Shown piece after piece: positions 1-4,739 of a stretch of DNA of 5,403 bases (positions are counted from its first letter, which is position 1; every line of letters starts with the position of its first letter). Position numbers and translations under genes: made by a program. Under the pieces are notes generated by a model, which was not told the DNA's origin, made no database searches, and saw only the letters and a list, made by a program, of their open reading frames with translations. Source of the stretch: Clostridia bacterium. GTDB taxonomy: Bacteria > Bacillota_A > Clostridia > Christensenellales > Aristaeellaceae. The stretch covers positions 1 through 5,403 of the forward strand of contig CAAEDZ010000192.1 in assembly GCA_900754775.1 (NCBI GenBank). Direction: 5' to 3'.

Positions 1-605
1 GGCCGGAACGGGCGTTTGCCGGTGCGGACGCCGCCGCCGGAGAGGTTTTCATGCGCAGAGACGGCGCGGACGGCTCCGGGGACCTGTCCTCCGCCCATCC
101 CGCCGCCTCCATCGACATGTGGCTCGACGCACTGCCAAAAGCGCGCCCCGCCCGCCGCGCAGGCAAGGCTGCGCCCGCGCCGGACGTGGCCGCGCTCCTT
201 CGGGAGCTGGGAAAATGCGCCGTTTCCGCGCTGCCCGTCTCGCCGCAAAGCGCCCGCCTGCGTCTGGAGGGCCGCCGCCTGATCGCCGCGCCGCTGGACG
301 CGCCGGAACTGGACGGCCTGCGCGTCATCTCCCCCGGCCTCGCCCTTTTGCGCGCCGAAACGGGCCGCGTGGAGCCGGAACACGCTTTGGCCATGGCGCT
401 GTTGCCGGGCATGGCGAGGCGCGAAGCGGCGCTGACGGAGAAAGAAGCCCTTGCCTTCATCGCCGGCGAAGCTCTGCCCCGCGAAGGGGAGGCGGGCTGG
501 ACGCTGGTCACGCACGCGGGCCTGCCCCTCGGCTGGGGCAAGCAGGCCGGGGGCATGCTGAAAAACCACGTGCCCAAGGGCCTGAGGGCGCGGCTGCACC
601 CGTGA
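1..605 (+). CDS. RsmF/NOP2-type 16S rRNA (cytosine-C5) methyltransferase, C-terminal part (5' end outside window)
   Basis: The first full codon is at base 3 and the frame is open from the window edge to the TGA at 603-605, so 200 C-terminal residues are visible. The ATG at 51 is internal, because the frame stays open upstream of it. The last 28 residues contain LGWGKQAGGMLKNHVPKGLR, the signature of the PUA-like RNA-binding tail of RsmF-type enzymes, which methylate a cytosine of 16S rRNA in the cytoplasm using S-adenosylmethionine. The Rossmann catalytic domain with its two cysteines would lie upstream of the window. Residues 1 to about 60 are Ala/Pro/Arg-rich and resemble a linker. I do not see the usual GEGHF-type junction clearly, only GEVFMRRDG near residues 14-22. 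The gene converges with the toxin operon to its right. The family is fairly sure from the tail; the exact target base cannot be told. Confidence 0.8.
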   Translation, partial: PERAFAGADAAAGEVFMRRDGADGSGDLSSAHPAASIDMWLDALPKARPARRAGKAAPAPDVAALLRELGKCAVSALPVSPQSARLRLEGRRLIAAPLDAPELDGLRVISPGLALLRAETGRVEPEHALAMALLPGMARREAALTEKEALAFIAGEALPREGEAGWTLVTHAGLPLGWGKQAGGMLKNHVPKGLRARLHP

Positions 606-620
606 GGGGGGCAGAAAACG

Positions 621-654
621 ACGACGTCTTCACGAAATGCCGTGAAGACGTCGT
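621..654. terminator. Perfect 14-bp hairpin between convergent genes, probable bidirectional terminator
   Basis: Bases 621-634 (ACGACGTCTTCACG) are the exact reverse complement of 641-654, with a 6-base loop AAATGC; 620/655 could add a G-T pair. It lies 15 bases past the stop of the methyltransferase and 21 bases past the stop of the toxin gene on the other strand. After the stem the minus-strand transcript reads CGTTTTCTGC, a short U run, while the plus strand has only TTCGCGTTC. It therefore fits best as the terminator of the minus-strand toxin operon, and possibly of both genes. The U tract is weak, so factor-independent termination is likely but not certain. Confidence 0.7.
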
Positions 655-675
655 TCGCGTTCAATAGAGAAGAAG

Positions 676-1017
676 TCATCCAAAGCGCTTCTTCCGCTCC
701 TGCTGAAAGCGCTGCATGCACGCCTGTATGCCCAATATATCGACAGGGTGCAATCTGCCGATGTATTCGCCGATCGCCTCGGGGCGCAGTTGGGCGATCT
801 TGCGCACGCGCACGACGCTTTCTTTTGTCAGGCCGGCAAAGCGCCACTCCTGCAACGCGTAGTCATAGGGGTCGTCCAGACGCGCCGCGTGGGAAGTGAC
901 GCGCAGCACCAGCACATACACCGTCCTGTCGCTGGCGATGACCACCGGGCGGCGCTTGCCCTGCAAAACGTCCTCCTCGAAAGGGACGTCTGCCCAATAT
1001 ACATCCCAGCGGTTCAT
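676..1017 (-). CDS. PemK/MazF-type toxin (probable endoribonuclease)
   Basis: This 113-residue protein has the size and layout of the PemK/MazF family, toxins that cleave mRNA or other RNA at short sequences and stop growth when the antitoxin is lost. The N-terminus WDVYWADVPFEED is followed by QGKRRPVVIASD (19-30), matching the family's G-x-RP-VVI strand; R22/R23 would supply the active-site arginine. T41-S42 after the LVLRV strand fits the catalytic threonine position. SVVRVRKIAQLRPEAIGEYIG (67-87) matches the conserved C-terminal S-V-R-x-x-x-I...IG segment. The ATG at 1017 overlaps the TGA of the upstream antitoxin gene by four bases (ATGA), with a modest GGTGGA site six bases before it. 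An ORF in this frame runs further upstream to 1386, but that extension overlaps the antitoxin gene and has no family similarity, so it was not used. Family assignment is good; the cleavage site is unknown. Confidence 0.85.
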   Translation of the reverse strand: MNRWDVYWADVPFEEDVLQGKRRPVVIASDRTVYVLVLRVTSHAARLDDPYDYALQEWRFAGLTKESVVRVRKIAQLRPEAIGEYIGRLHPVDILGIQACMQRFQQERKKRFG

Positions 1018-1508
1018 AGGACTTCCACCGGATAGCCGTCCAGTATATCGTCGAAGGAGGGCAGGGGTTCCTTGCCGGCAAAGTAGGCCTGTATCTCGTT
1101 GCGCGGTATCTCCGCGGATTTTCCCGCCCGGCTCCACGGCGCGTTGGGAGCGTGGGAGAGTTCGACGAGCGCGCTTGTGGAATACATGCCGTATTCCCGG
1201 GCCACGTCCAGCAGCAGGTCGTATTCCTCGGGCGTAAAAGCGCCGGCGGCGGGCGGCTCGGCCGAAGAGATGCCCTCCCGCCCGTATCCCTTGTAGGCGC
1301 GATAGACCTCCGGCACGACCGGGCCGTAGGGCCACGCTTCGATGGAAGCGTCGAACAGGGGCTGTCCAAAGCGCGCCAAATGCCACCCCTGCGCAAAATA
1401 CAGGAGCTTTTGCAGGCGCAGATTCGTCATCAGGTCGCCGCGGTCCAAGTCGTTTTGCCGCTTGGCAAGGTCGATGAAGAAGCGGGCCACGTCCTGAACA
1501 TCCGCCAT
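1014..1508 (-). CDS. Panacea/DUF4065 (SocA-like) antitoxin
   Basis: The 164-residue protein carries the Panacea (DUF4065, SocA/GepA-like) domain over nearly its full length. TNLRLQKLLYFAQGWHLARF is at 28-47, AWPYGPVVPEVYRAYKGYG at 58-76, a conserved HAPNAPW at 119-125, and an I-x4-I-x2-YF segment at 134-143. Panacea domains are established as antitoxin domains that neutralise toxins of unrelated folds by direct binding. This fits its place immediately before a PemK/MazF-type gene with a four-base overlap, the usual antitoxin-first order. There is no recognisable helix-turn-helix or zinc finger, so it looks like a stand-alone Panacea domain; autoregulation by direct DNA binding is not obvious from the protein. 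The start is fixed by an AAAGGAGG site nine bases upstream. Some Panacea proteins occur without a toxin, but the paired toxin here makes the antitoxin role likely. Confidence 0.85.
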   Translation of the reverse strand: MADVQDVARFFIDLAKRQNDLDRGDLMTNLRLQKLLYFAQGWHLARFGQPLFDASIEAWPYGPVVPEVYRAYKGYGREGISSAEPPAAGAFTPEEYDLLLDVAREYGMYSTSALVELSHAPNAPWSRAGKSAEIPRNEIQAYFAGKEPLPSFDDILDGYPVEVL

Positions 1509-1517
1509 TTTTCGCCG

Positions 1518-1525
1518 CCTCCTTT
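1518..1525 (-). promoter_or_regulatory. Strong ribosome binding site of the toxin-antitoxin operon
   Basis: The minus strand reads AAAGGAGG, ending nine bases before the antitoxin ATG at 1508. It is close to the full anti-SD complement and much stronger than the GGTGGA before the toxin, consistent with more antitoxin than toxin being made. Confidence 0.8.
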
Positions 1526-1552
1526 CACGGGTCTCCCCTGTTTATCTTCTCC

Positions 1553-1563
1553 ACGTTGAACGT
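1553..1563. promoter_or_regulatory. Short palindrome ACGTTGAACGT upstream of the toxin-antitoxin operon, possible operator
   Basis: ACGTT-G-AACGT is a perfect inverted repeat with a one-base centre, located 45 bases upstream of the antitoxin start in the 84-base gap (1509-1592). The gap also holds an eight-base C run (1580-1587; G on the minus strand) and two A/T-rich GATAAA words on the minus strand that could serve as -10 elements. I see no convincing -35 partner, so no promoter is called. Toxin-antitoxin operons are often autoregulated through such palindromes, but an 11-base match can occur by chance. Confidence 0.3.
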
Positions 1564-1592
1564 TTTATCCTCTTTTTGTCCCCCCCCTGCCG

Positions 1593-2258
1593 TCAGTTTT
1601 CCTCCAAAAACGCCGCCAGCTCCGCCACGCTGTCAAAGGCGCGGCCGGCGAGCGGGCGCACGGCCTTTCCCACGGCGGGGGCGGTGTGCGACCAGCCGGC
1701 GTAGGCGGAAGGCACGCCGCAGGCGGCGGCCATGGCAAAGCCGGGGGAGAGGTCGTCCACCAGCAGCGCTTCCTCCGGCCGCAGGCCAAGGACGCGCAGC
1801 GTCTCCTCCAAGGGCCAGGGATGCGGCTTGCGCCGCGCTTCGGGCTGTTCCCAGCCAAAGACGAGGTCGGGCTCAAAGCCGAACAGCTCCCGATAGTGGC
1901 GCAAAATGACCTCCCGCTCGGAATGGGAAATGACGGCCACATGGCCGCCCCGCGCCCGGAAGGACGCAAACAGCGCCGCGAAGCCCGGATAGGCGTCCGG
2001 CGTGCGCGTGCGCGTGTATTTGCGCCAGATGTTCTGCTGGACGCGCATCTCCTCCGCGTTCAGGTGAAGCACGTCGGTCAGAAGCGCCTGTATGCCCGGC
2101 GCGCAGCTGCAGGCGATGAACTTGTCAAAGCCCATGGCGGCGCGCTCGGGGCGCAGCAGGCGCATGGCCTCCACAAAGGAGGGGTAGTGGATGTCCGGCG
2201 AGGACATGACCACCGTGTCGTCGTGGTCCAGCGCCAGACACTTTATGCGCGCGCCCAT
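1593..2258 (-). CDS. HAD-superfamily hydrolase, subfamily IA (phosphoglycolate phosphatase/beta-phosphoglucomutase-like)
   Basis: The 221-residue protein has all four HAD motifs in order. Motif I is DHDDT (11-15), with D11 as nucleophile and D13 as acid/base. A helical cap follows at about 20-95. Motif II is VISHS with S111, motif III is RKPHP with K144, and motif IV is LLVDDLSPG with D168-D169. The length and the cap between motifs I and II indicate subfamily IA, cytosolic Mg-dependent phosphatases of small phosphorylated metabolites; the substrate cannot be read from sequence. Histidine in the second position of motif I, and the SSPDIHYPSF stretch just after it, set it apart from classical Gph enzymes. 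The ATG at 2258 is eight bases after the stop of the upstream DRTGG-like gene and is preceded by pyrimidine-rich GATTTCTCCC with no visible ribosome binding site. Motif I lies so close that no later start is possible, so translation is probably coupled to the upstream gene. Confidence 0.85.
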   Translation of the reverse strand: MGARIKCLALDHDDTVVMSSPDIHYPSFVEAMRLLRPERAAMGFDKFIACSCAPGIQALLTDVLHLNAEEMRVQQNIWRKYTRTRTPDAYPGFAALFASFRARGGHVAVISHSEREVILRHYRELFGFEPDLVFGWEQPEARRKPHPWPLEETLRVLGLRPEEALLVDDLSPGFAMAAACGVPSAYAGWSHTAPAVGKAVRPLAGRAFDSVAELAAFLEEN

Positions 2259-2266
2259 GGGAGAAA

Positions 2267-2602
2267 TCAGGCGATGCCCTTTTCGTGCATGCGCCCGGCG
2301 ATGTGGTAGGCGCTTAAGTCGGTGGTGATGAGGGCCACGCCCTCCTCCTCGGCCTTTTCGATCACGTCGGCGGCGAATTGCACGCCCTCGGCGGCGATGA
2401 CGCAGCTCATGTCCGCCAGCACCGCCACGGCCACCGCGTTCATGTGCGCCTGTACCGTGGCCCAGGCCATGCCCTCCCTGCCCTTGGCCATCACCCAGCT
2501 CAACAGATCGCAGCAGTAGCCGCAGGTGACTTCGCGGGAGGTGTCCACCGTTTTGGTCTGCACCGTGCCGCCGATGAGGGCGGCGAGTTCCTGAATGGTC
2601 AT
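2267..2602 (-). CDS. DRTGG-like domain protein, first of two paralogues (hydrogenase-associated)
   Basis: A 111-residue single-domain protein resembling the small DRTGG-domain proteins of Clostridia and Thermotogae that sit beside [FeFe]-hydrogenase-related genes. DRTGG domains are alpha/beta regulatory domains, also found near CBS domains and phosphotransacetylases; their ligand is unknown. Visible here are MTIQELAALIGG at the N-terminus, VTCGYCCDLLSWVM (25-38), a hydrophobic core AVAVAVLAD (56-64), and a C-terminal helix-strand unit EEEGVALITTD...AGRMHEKGI. Cysteines C27, C30 and C31 form a C-x2-CC cluster that could bind metal or respond to redox state, which is inference. It is paralogous to the gene at 4365-4721: same core, same spacing of the G-R-M/L-Y/H-x3-G end, and a cysteine at the same position. 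An in-frame ATG at 2608 lies only two bases from the GGAGG site, so the ATG at 2602, eight bases away, is preferred. Confidence 0.75.
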   Translation of the reverse strand: MTIQELAALIGGTVQTKTVDTSREVTCGYCCDLLSWVMAKGREGMAWATVQAHMNAVAVAVLADMSCVIAAEGVQFAADVIEKAEEEGVALITTDLSAYHIAGRMHEKGIA

Positions 2603-2610
2603 GCGCATAT

Positions 2611-2615
2611 CCTCC
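2611..2615 (-). promoter_or_regulatory. Ribosome binding site deciding the start of the DRTGG-like gene
   Basis: The minus strand reads GGAGG here, two bases before the ATG at 2608 and eight bases before the in-frame ATG at 2602. Only the second spacing is workable, so the shorter 111-residue product is favoured. The site lies in the 18-base gap after the stop of the hydrogenase-like gene. Confidence 0.7.
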
Positions 2616-2620
2616 GTGGT

Positions 2621-3928
2621 TTATTCTCGGGTCGCTTCGGCCATTTCCACCATCTGGGAGGCCATGAAGCTGAGGCGTTCTTTGAGCAGGTGGATGCAGT
2701 TCAGCTCCGTGGCGAAGCCCTGCACCACGTCCTCGGCCAGCGCCTGACAGGTGGGCGAGCCGCAGCTGCCGCAGTCCAGCCCGGGAAGCTGCTTGCGCAG
2801 CTCGCCGATGCGGGCCATTTTTTCCATGGCCACTTTGAAATCCTCATCCAGCCGCGTGTTTTCAAAGGGCTTGAGCGGCTCTTCAAAGTAGATGGCGTCG
2901 CGCAGGTCGTCCAGCTCCGCGTCCGCGATCTTCTGCTCGGGGCGGGTCTTGGGCAGCATCTGCGCAAGCAGGCGGATGCGGTTGCGGGCGATGAACATGT
3001 TTTCAAACGTCAGCGGGCCGCCCACGCAGCCGCCCAGACAGGCCAGCCCCTCGAAGTAGCGCACTTCGGGCAGGCGGTTGTTTTCGATCTCCTCCAGCAC
3101 GCGGATGACGTTGTCGATGCCGTCCACGGCCAGGGCCTCGTTTTCGCCGATGGCCAGCGCCTCGCCGCCGGTGCGCGCCCAGTTGACGCCAAAGGAGGTG
3201 GCGGAAAAGTGGGCCAGATCGGGCTTCAAGTTGCCCTTGCGCAGAAGCTCGGAAAGCACGCCGTAGACCTCCAGAAAGGAGATGGCGCCATTGACCGCGC
3301 TGGTCTTGTGGCCCAGCGGGTTGCGGATGGCGGTCATCTTCGCCGCGCAGGGGGTGATGAAGAAGCAGCCCACGTCCTTGTCGGCCACGCCGCGCTCGGC
3401 GCAGAAGCGGCGGCGCGCCTCGATGGCGGCCACTTCCATGGGGCTTTTGACATCGACGATGTTGTCGATCAGCTCGGGAAAGCGCGTCTGGATGAGGCGC
3501 ACCACCGCCGGGCAGCTCGAGGAGATCAGCGGGCGCGGCACGCCCGGCTCCTTCATCTTTTCCATGATCGCGCGGCTGACGATGTCGGCCCCGTGGGCGA
3601 CCTCGCACACGTAGTCAAAGCCCATCATTTTCAGCGCCGCCGGAATCGCCGCCGCGGCCTGCAGATTCTTGAACTGGCCGTAGAGCGCGGGCGCGGGCAG
3701 GGCGATCTTGTACGGGTAGCGGTTGATGGCCGAGAGGGGGTTGGTGGTAGCGACCTTGGCGTGGTGCTCGCAGATGCGGATGCACTCGCCGCAGTCTATG
3801 CAGCGCTCGTCGATGATGCGCGCGCGCCGCTCGCGGATGCGGATGGCCTCGGTGGGGCAGCGCTTCAAACACGCCGTGCAGCCCACGCACTTGGCCACGT
3901 CCAGCGTCACGGAATGGAATTTGTTCAT
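2621..3928 (-). CDS. [FeFe]-hydrogenase-like ferredoxin protein, putatively sensory (HydS-type)
   Basis: The 435-residue protein has three parts. The N-terminus is a 2x[4Fe-4S] ferredoxin with cysteines 14, 17, 20, 24 and 43, 46, 49, 53. Next comes an Fe-hydrogenase large-subunit C-terminal domain (about 70-345) with the three H-cluster motifs: SSSCPAV (C139), TPCAAK (C194, K197) and EGLACLGGCVGG (C297, C301). The C-terminus holds a further Fe-S motif, C386-x2-C-x4-C-x16-C411, as in the small FeS domain of CO dehydrogenase/acetyl-CoA synthase-type proteins. Catalytic enzymes have TSCCP in the first motif; here the first, proton-relay cysteine is serine (S138) while the four cluster ligands remain. 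There is no maturation protein, NuoE/NuoF-like partner or small subunit alongside. With the anti-sigma-type ATPase directly upstream, a cytosolic H2 or redox sensor is more likely than a bulk hydrogenase. The start is the ATG at 3928, nine bases from AAGGGA; a GTG at 3931 is a possible alternative. Confidence 0.85.
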   Translation of the reverse strand: MNKFHSVTLDVAKCVGCTACLKRCPTEAIRIRERRARIIDERCIDCGECIRICEHHAKVATTNPLSAINRYPYKIALPAPALYGQFKNLQAAAAIPAALKMMGFDYVCEVAHGADIVSRAIMEKMKEPGVPRPLISSSCPAVVRLIQTRFPELIDNIVDVKSPMEVAAIEARRRFCAERGVADKDVGCFFITPCAAKMTAIRNPLGHKTSAVNGAISFLEVYGVLSELLRKGNLKPDLAHFSATSFGVNWARTGGEALAIGENEALAVDGIDNVIRVLEEIENNRLPEVRYFEGLACLGGCVGGPLTFENMFIARNRIRLLAQMLPKTRPEQKIADAELDDLRDAIYFEEPLKPFENTRLDEDFKVAMEKMARIGELRKQLPGLDCGSCGSPTCQALAEDVVQGFATELNCIHLLKERLSFMASQMVEMAEATRE

Positions 3929-3937
3929 CACATCTCG

Positions 3938-3943
3938 TCCCTT
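3938..3943 (-). promoter_or_regulatory. Ribosome binding site of the hydrogenase-like gene, overlapping the upstream stop
   Basis: AAGGGA on the minus strand overlaps the last base of the TGA of the ATP-binding protein gene. It lies nine bases before the ATG at 3928 and six before the GTG at 3931, so either start is workable; ATG is preferred as the stronger codon. Confidence 0.5.
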
Positions 3944-4368
3944 CAGACGCAGAGGAATTTCATGTGTATATTGGTGCCGACGCCCACGGTGGACTGGATG
4001 TCAAACTCGTCGGCGTTGCGCTTCATGTTGGGAAGGCCCATGCCGGCGCCGAAGCCGAGCGTGCGCACCTCGTCCGAGGCGGTGGACCAGCCTTCCTGCA
4101 TGGCAAGGTCGAGGTCGGGGATGCCGGGGCCGCGGTCGGACACATCCAGCGTCACGCTGTCCGGCTCGATGGTGATCTCCATCTGCCCGCCCAGCGAATG
4201 GATGACCAGATTCAGCTCCACCTCGTACGAAGCCACGGACACGCGGCGGATCACCTGGCTGGGCACGCCCAGTTTGCGCAGCATGCGCTTGATGGTGCCG
4301 GAGACTTCCCCGGCAGTCTCAAAGGCGCCCTTTTCGACGGGGTAGACTTCGTGGATGAGTTCATTCAT
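3943..4368 (-). CDS. RsbW/SpoIIAB-like ATP-binding protein (anti-sigma-type HATPase)
   Basis: The 141-residue protein is a lone GHKL/HATPase_c domain of anti-sigma-factor kinase size. The N-box is YEVELNLVIHS with E49 and N53, the G1 box is SDRGPGIPD with D78, G80 and G82, and the G2 region is GFGAGMGLPNMKR (105-117). It has no histidine-kinase dimerisation domain, no membrane segment and no sensor domain. RsbW/SpoIIAB relatives bind ATP and phosphorylate a STAS-domain partner or hold a sigma factor. No STAS or sigma gene is present here, so its partner may be the DRTGG-like or hydrogenase-like protein, which is inference. The ATG at 4368 overlaps the TGA of the preceding DRTGG-like gene by four bases and has only a weak GGGGCGGCG sequence upstream, implying translational coupling. 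Similar genes recur with hydrogenase-like and DRTGG genes in Clostridia, as I recall. Confidence 0.85.
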   Translation of the reverse strand: MNELIHEVYPVEKGAFETAGEVSGTIKRMLRKLGVPSQVIRRVSVASYEVELNLVIHSLGGQMEITIEPDSVTLDVSDRGPGIPDLDLAMQEGWSTASDEVRTLGFGAGMGLPNMKRNADEFDIQSTVGVGTNIHMKFLCV

Positions 4369-4721
4369 TGTTTGCGCCGCCCCGTTCCGCCCGGGAGACC
4401 GGCGGCGTAGAGCCGCCCGCAGGCATCGTAGAGCGTGTATTCGGTCATCACGACCGCGATGCCGGCGTCCTCCGCCATATTCAGCACTTCTTCGCTGGGC
4501 AGTTTGCCGCGCACGAAAATGATCATCATCACGTCCAGCAGTTCCGCCGTGCGCACGGTGTGCGGGTTGGTCAGGCCCGTAAGCAGCACCATCCTGTCCT
4601 TGGGGAAGGCCAGCACGTCGCTCATCATGTCCGAGCCGCAGGCGGTGAGTATATCGTCCTCCGGCAGCGGGCCGACGAGTACGGTGGCGTTGAGCAACGC
4701 TTGGATCTCTGTGGCTTTCAA
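4365..4721 (-). CDS. DRTGG-like domain protein, second paralogue, TTG start
   Basis: A 118-residue DRTGG-like protein. Visible are MKATEIQALLNATVL at the N-terminus, ILTACGSDMMSDVLAF (24-39) matching the CGYCCDLLSWVM region of its paralogue at 2267-2602, a hydrophobic segment LLDVMMIIFVRG (61-72), and EDAGIAVVMTEYTLYDACGRLYAAG (84-108) matching the paralogue's C-terminal unit. C28 aligns with C27 of the paralogue, but the C-x2-CC pair is reduced to a single cysteine, so the two probably have different ligands or partners. The tail GGTGRRKQ is short and basic. The start is TTG at 4721, supported by AAAGGAG eight bases upstream and by the family's usual N-terminal sequence; no in-frame ATG lies near enough. 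It is probably co-transcribed with the SPOR gene 18 bases upstream and overlaps the downstream ATP-binding gene by four bases. Function is inferred as regulatory from context only. Confidence 0.75.
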   Translation of the reverse strand: MKATEIQALLNATVLVGPLPEDDILTACGSDMMSDVLAFPKDRMVLLTGLTNPHTVRTAELLDVMMIIFVRGKLPSEEVLNMAEDAGIAVVMTEYTLYDACGRLYAAGLPGGTGRRKQ

Positions 4722-4729
4722 GAAACCAG

Positions 4730-4736
4730 CTCCTTT
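4730..4736 (-). promoter_or_regulatory. Ribosome binding site deciding a TTG start
   Basis: AAAGGAG on the minus strand, eight bases before TTG at 4721 and within the 18-base gap after the SPOR-protein stop. The strong site at ideal spacing is the main support for the non-ATG start. Confidence 0.75.
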
Positions 4737-4739
4737 GTC

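Noticed and set aside
51..605. ATG at 51 as a true start of the plus-strand gene
   Set aside because: The frame is open upstream to the window edge and the recognisable part is only the C-terminal tail of a much longer methyltransferase, so this ATG is internal.
1018..1386. N-terminal extension of the toxin frame to 1386
   Set aside because: The extension reads through the antitoxin gene in another frame, is Arg/Gly-rich without family similarity, and the ATG at 1017 gives a full-length PemK/MazF-type protein with an ATGA overlap.
1509..1592. A sigma-A-type promoter for the toxin-antitoxin operon
   Set aside because: Two GATAAA words on the minus strand resemble -10 boxes, but no TTGACA-like -35 sits at about 17 bases, so a promoter cannot be called.
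1686..2309. A 207-residue plus-strand frame opposite the HAD gene
   Set aside because: It is the antisense of a gene with all four HAD motifs, has no domain and no ribosome binding site, and has a basic, His/Arg/Ala-rich composition typical of a shadow.
2378..4345. A 655-residue open frame on the plus strand
   Set aside because: It lies antisense to the DRTGG-like, hydrogenase-like and ATP-binding genes, which have clear motifs and ribosome binding sites. Its sequence is rich in His/Ala/Gly/Arg/Val with no domain, as expected of a shadow frame in GC-rich coding DNA.
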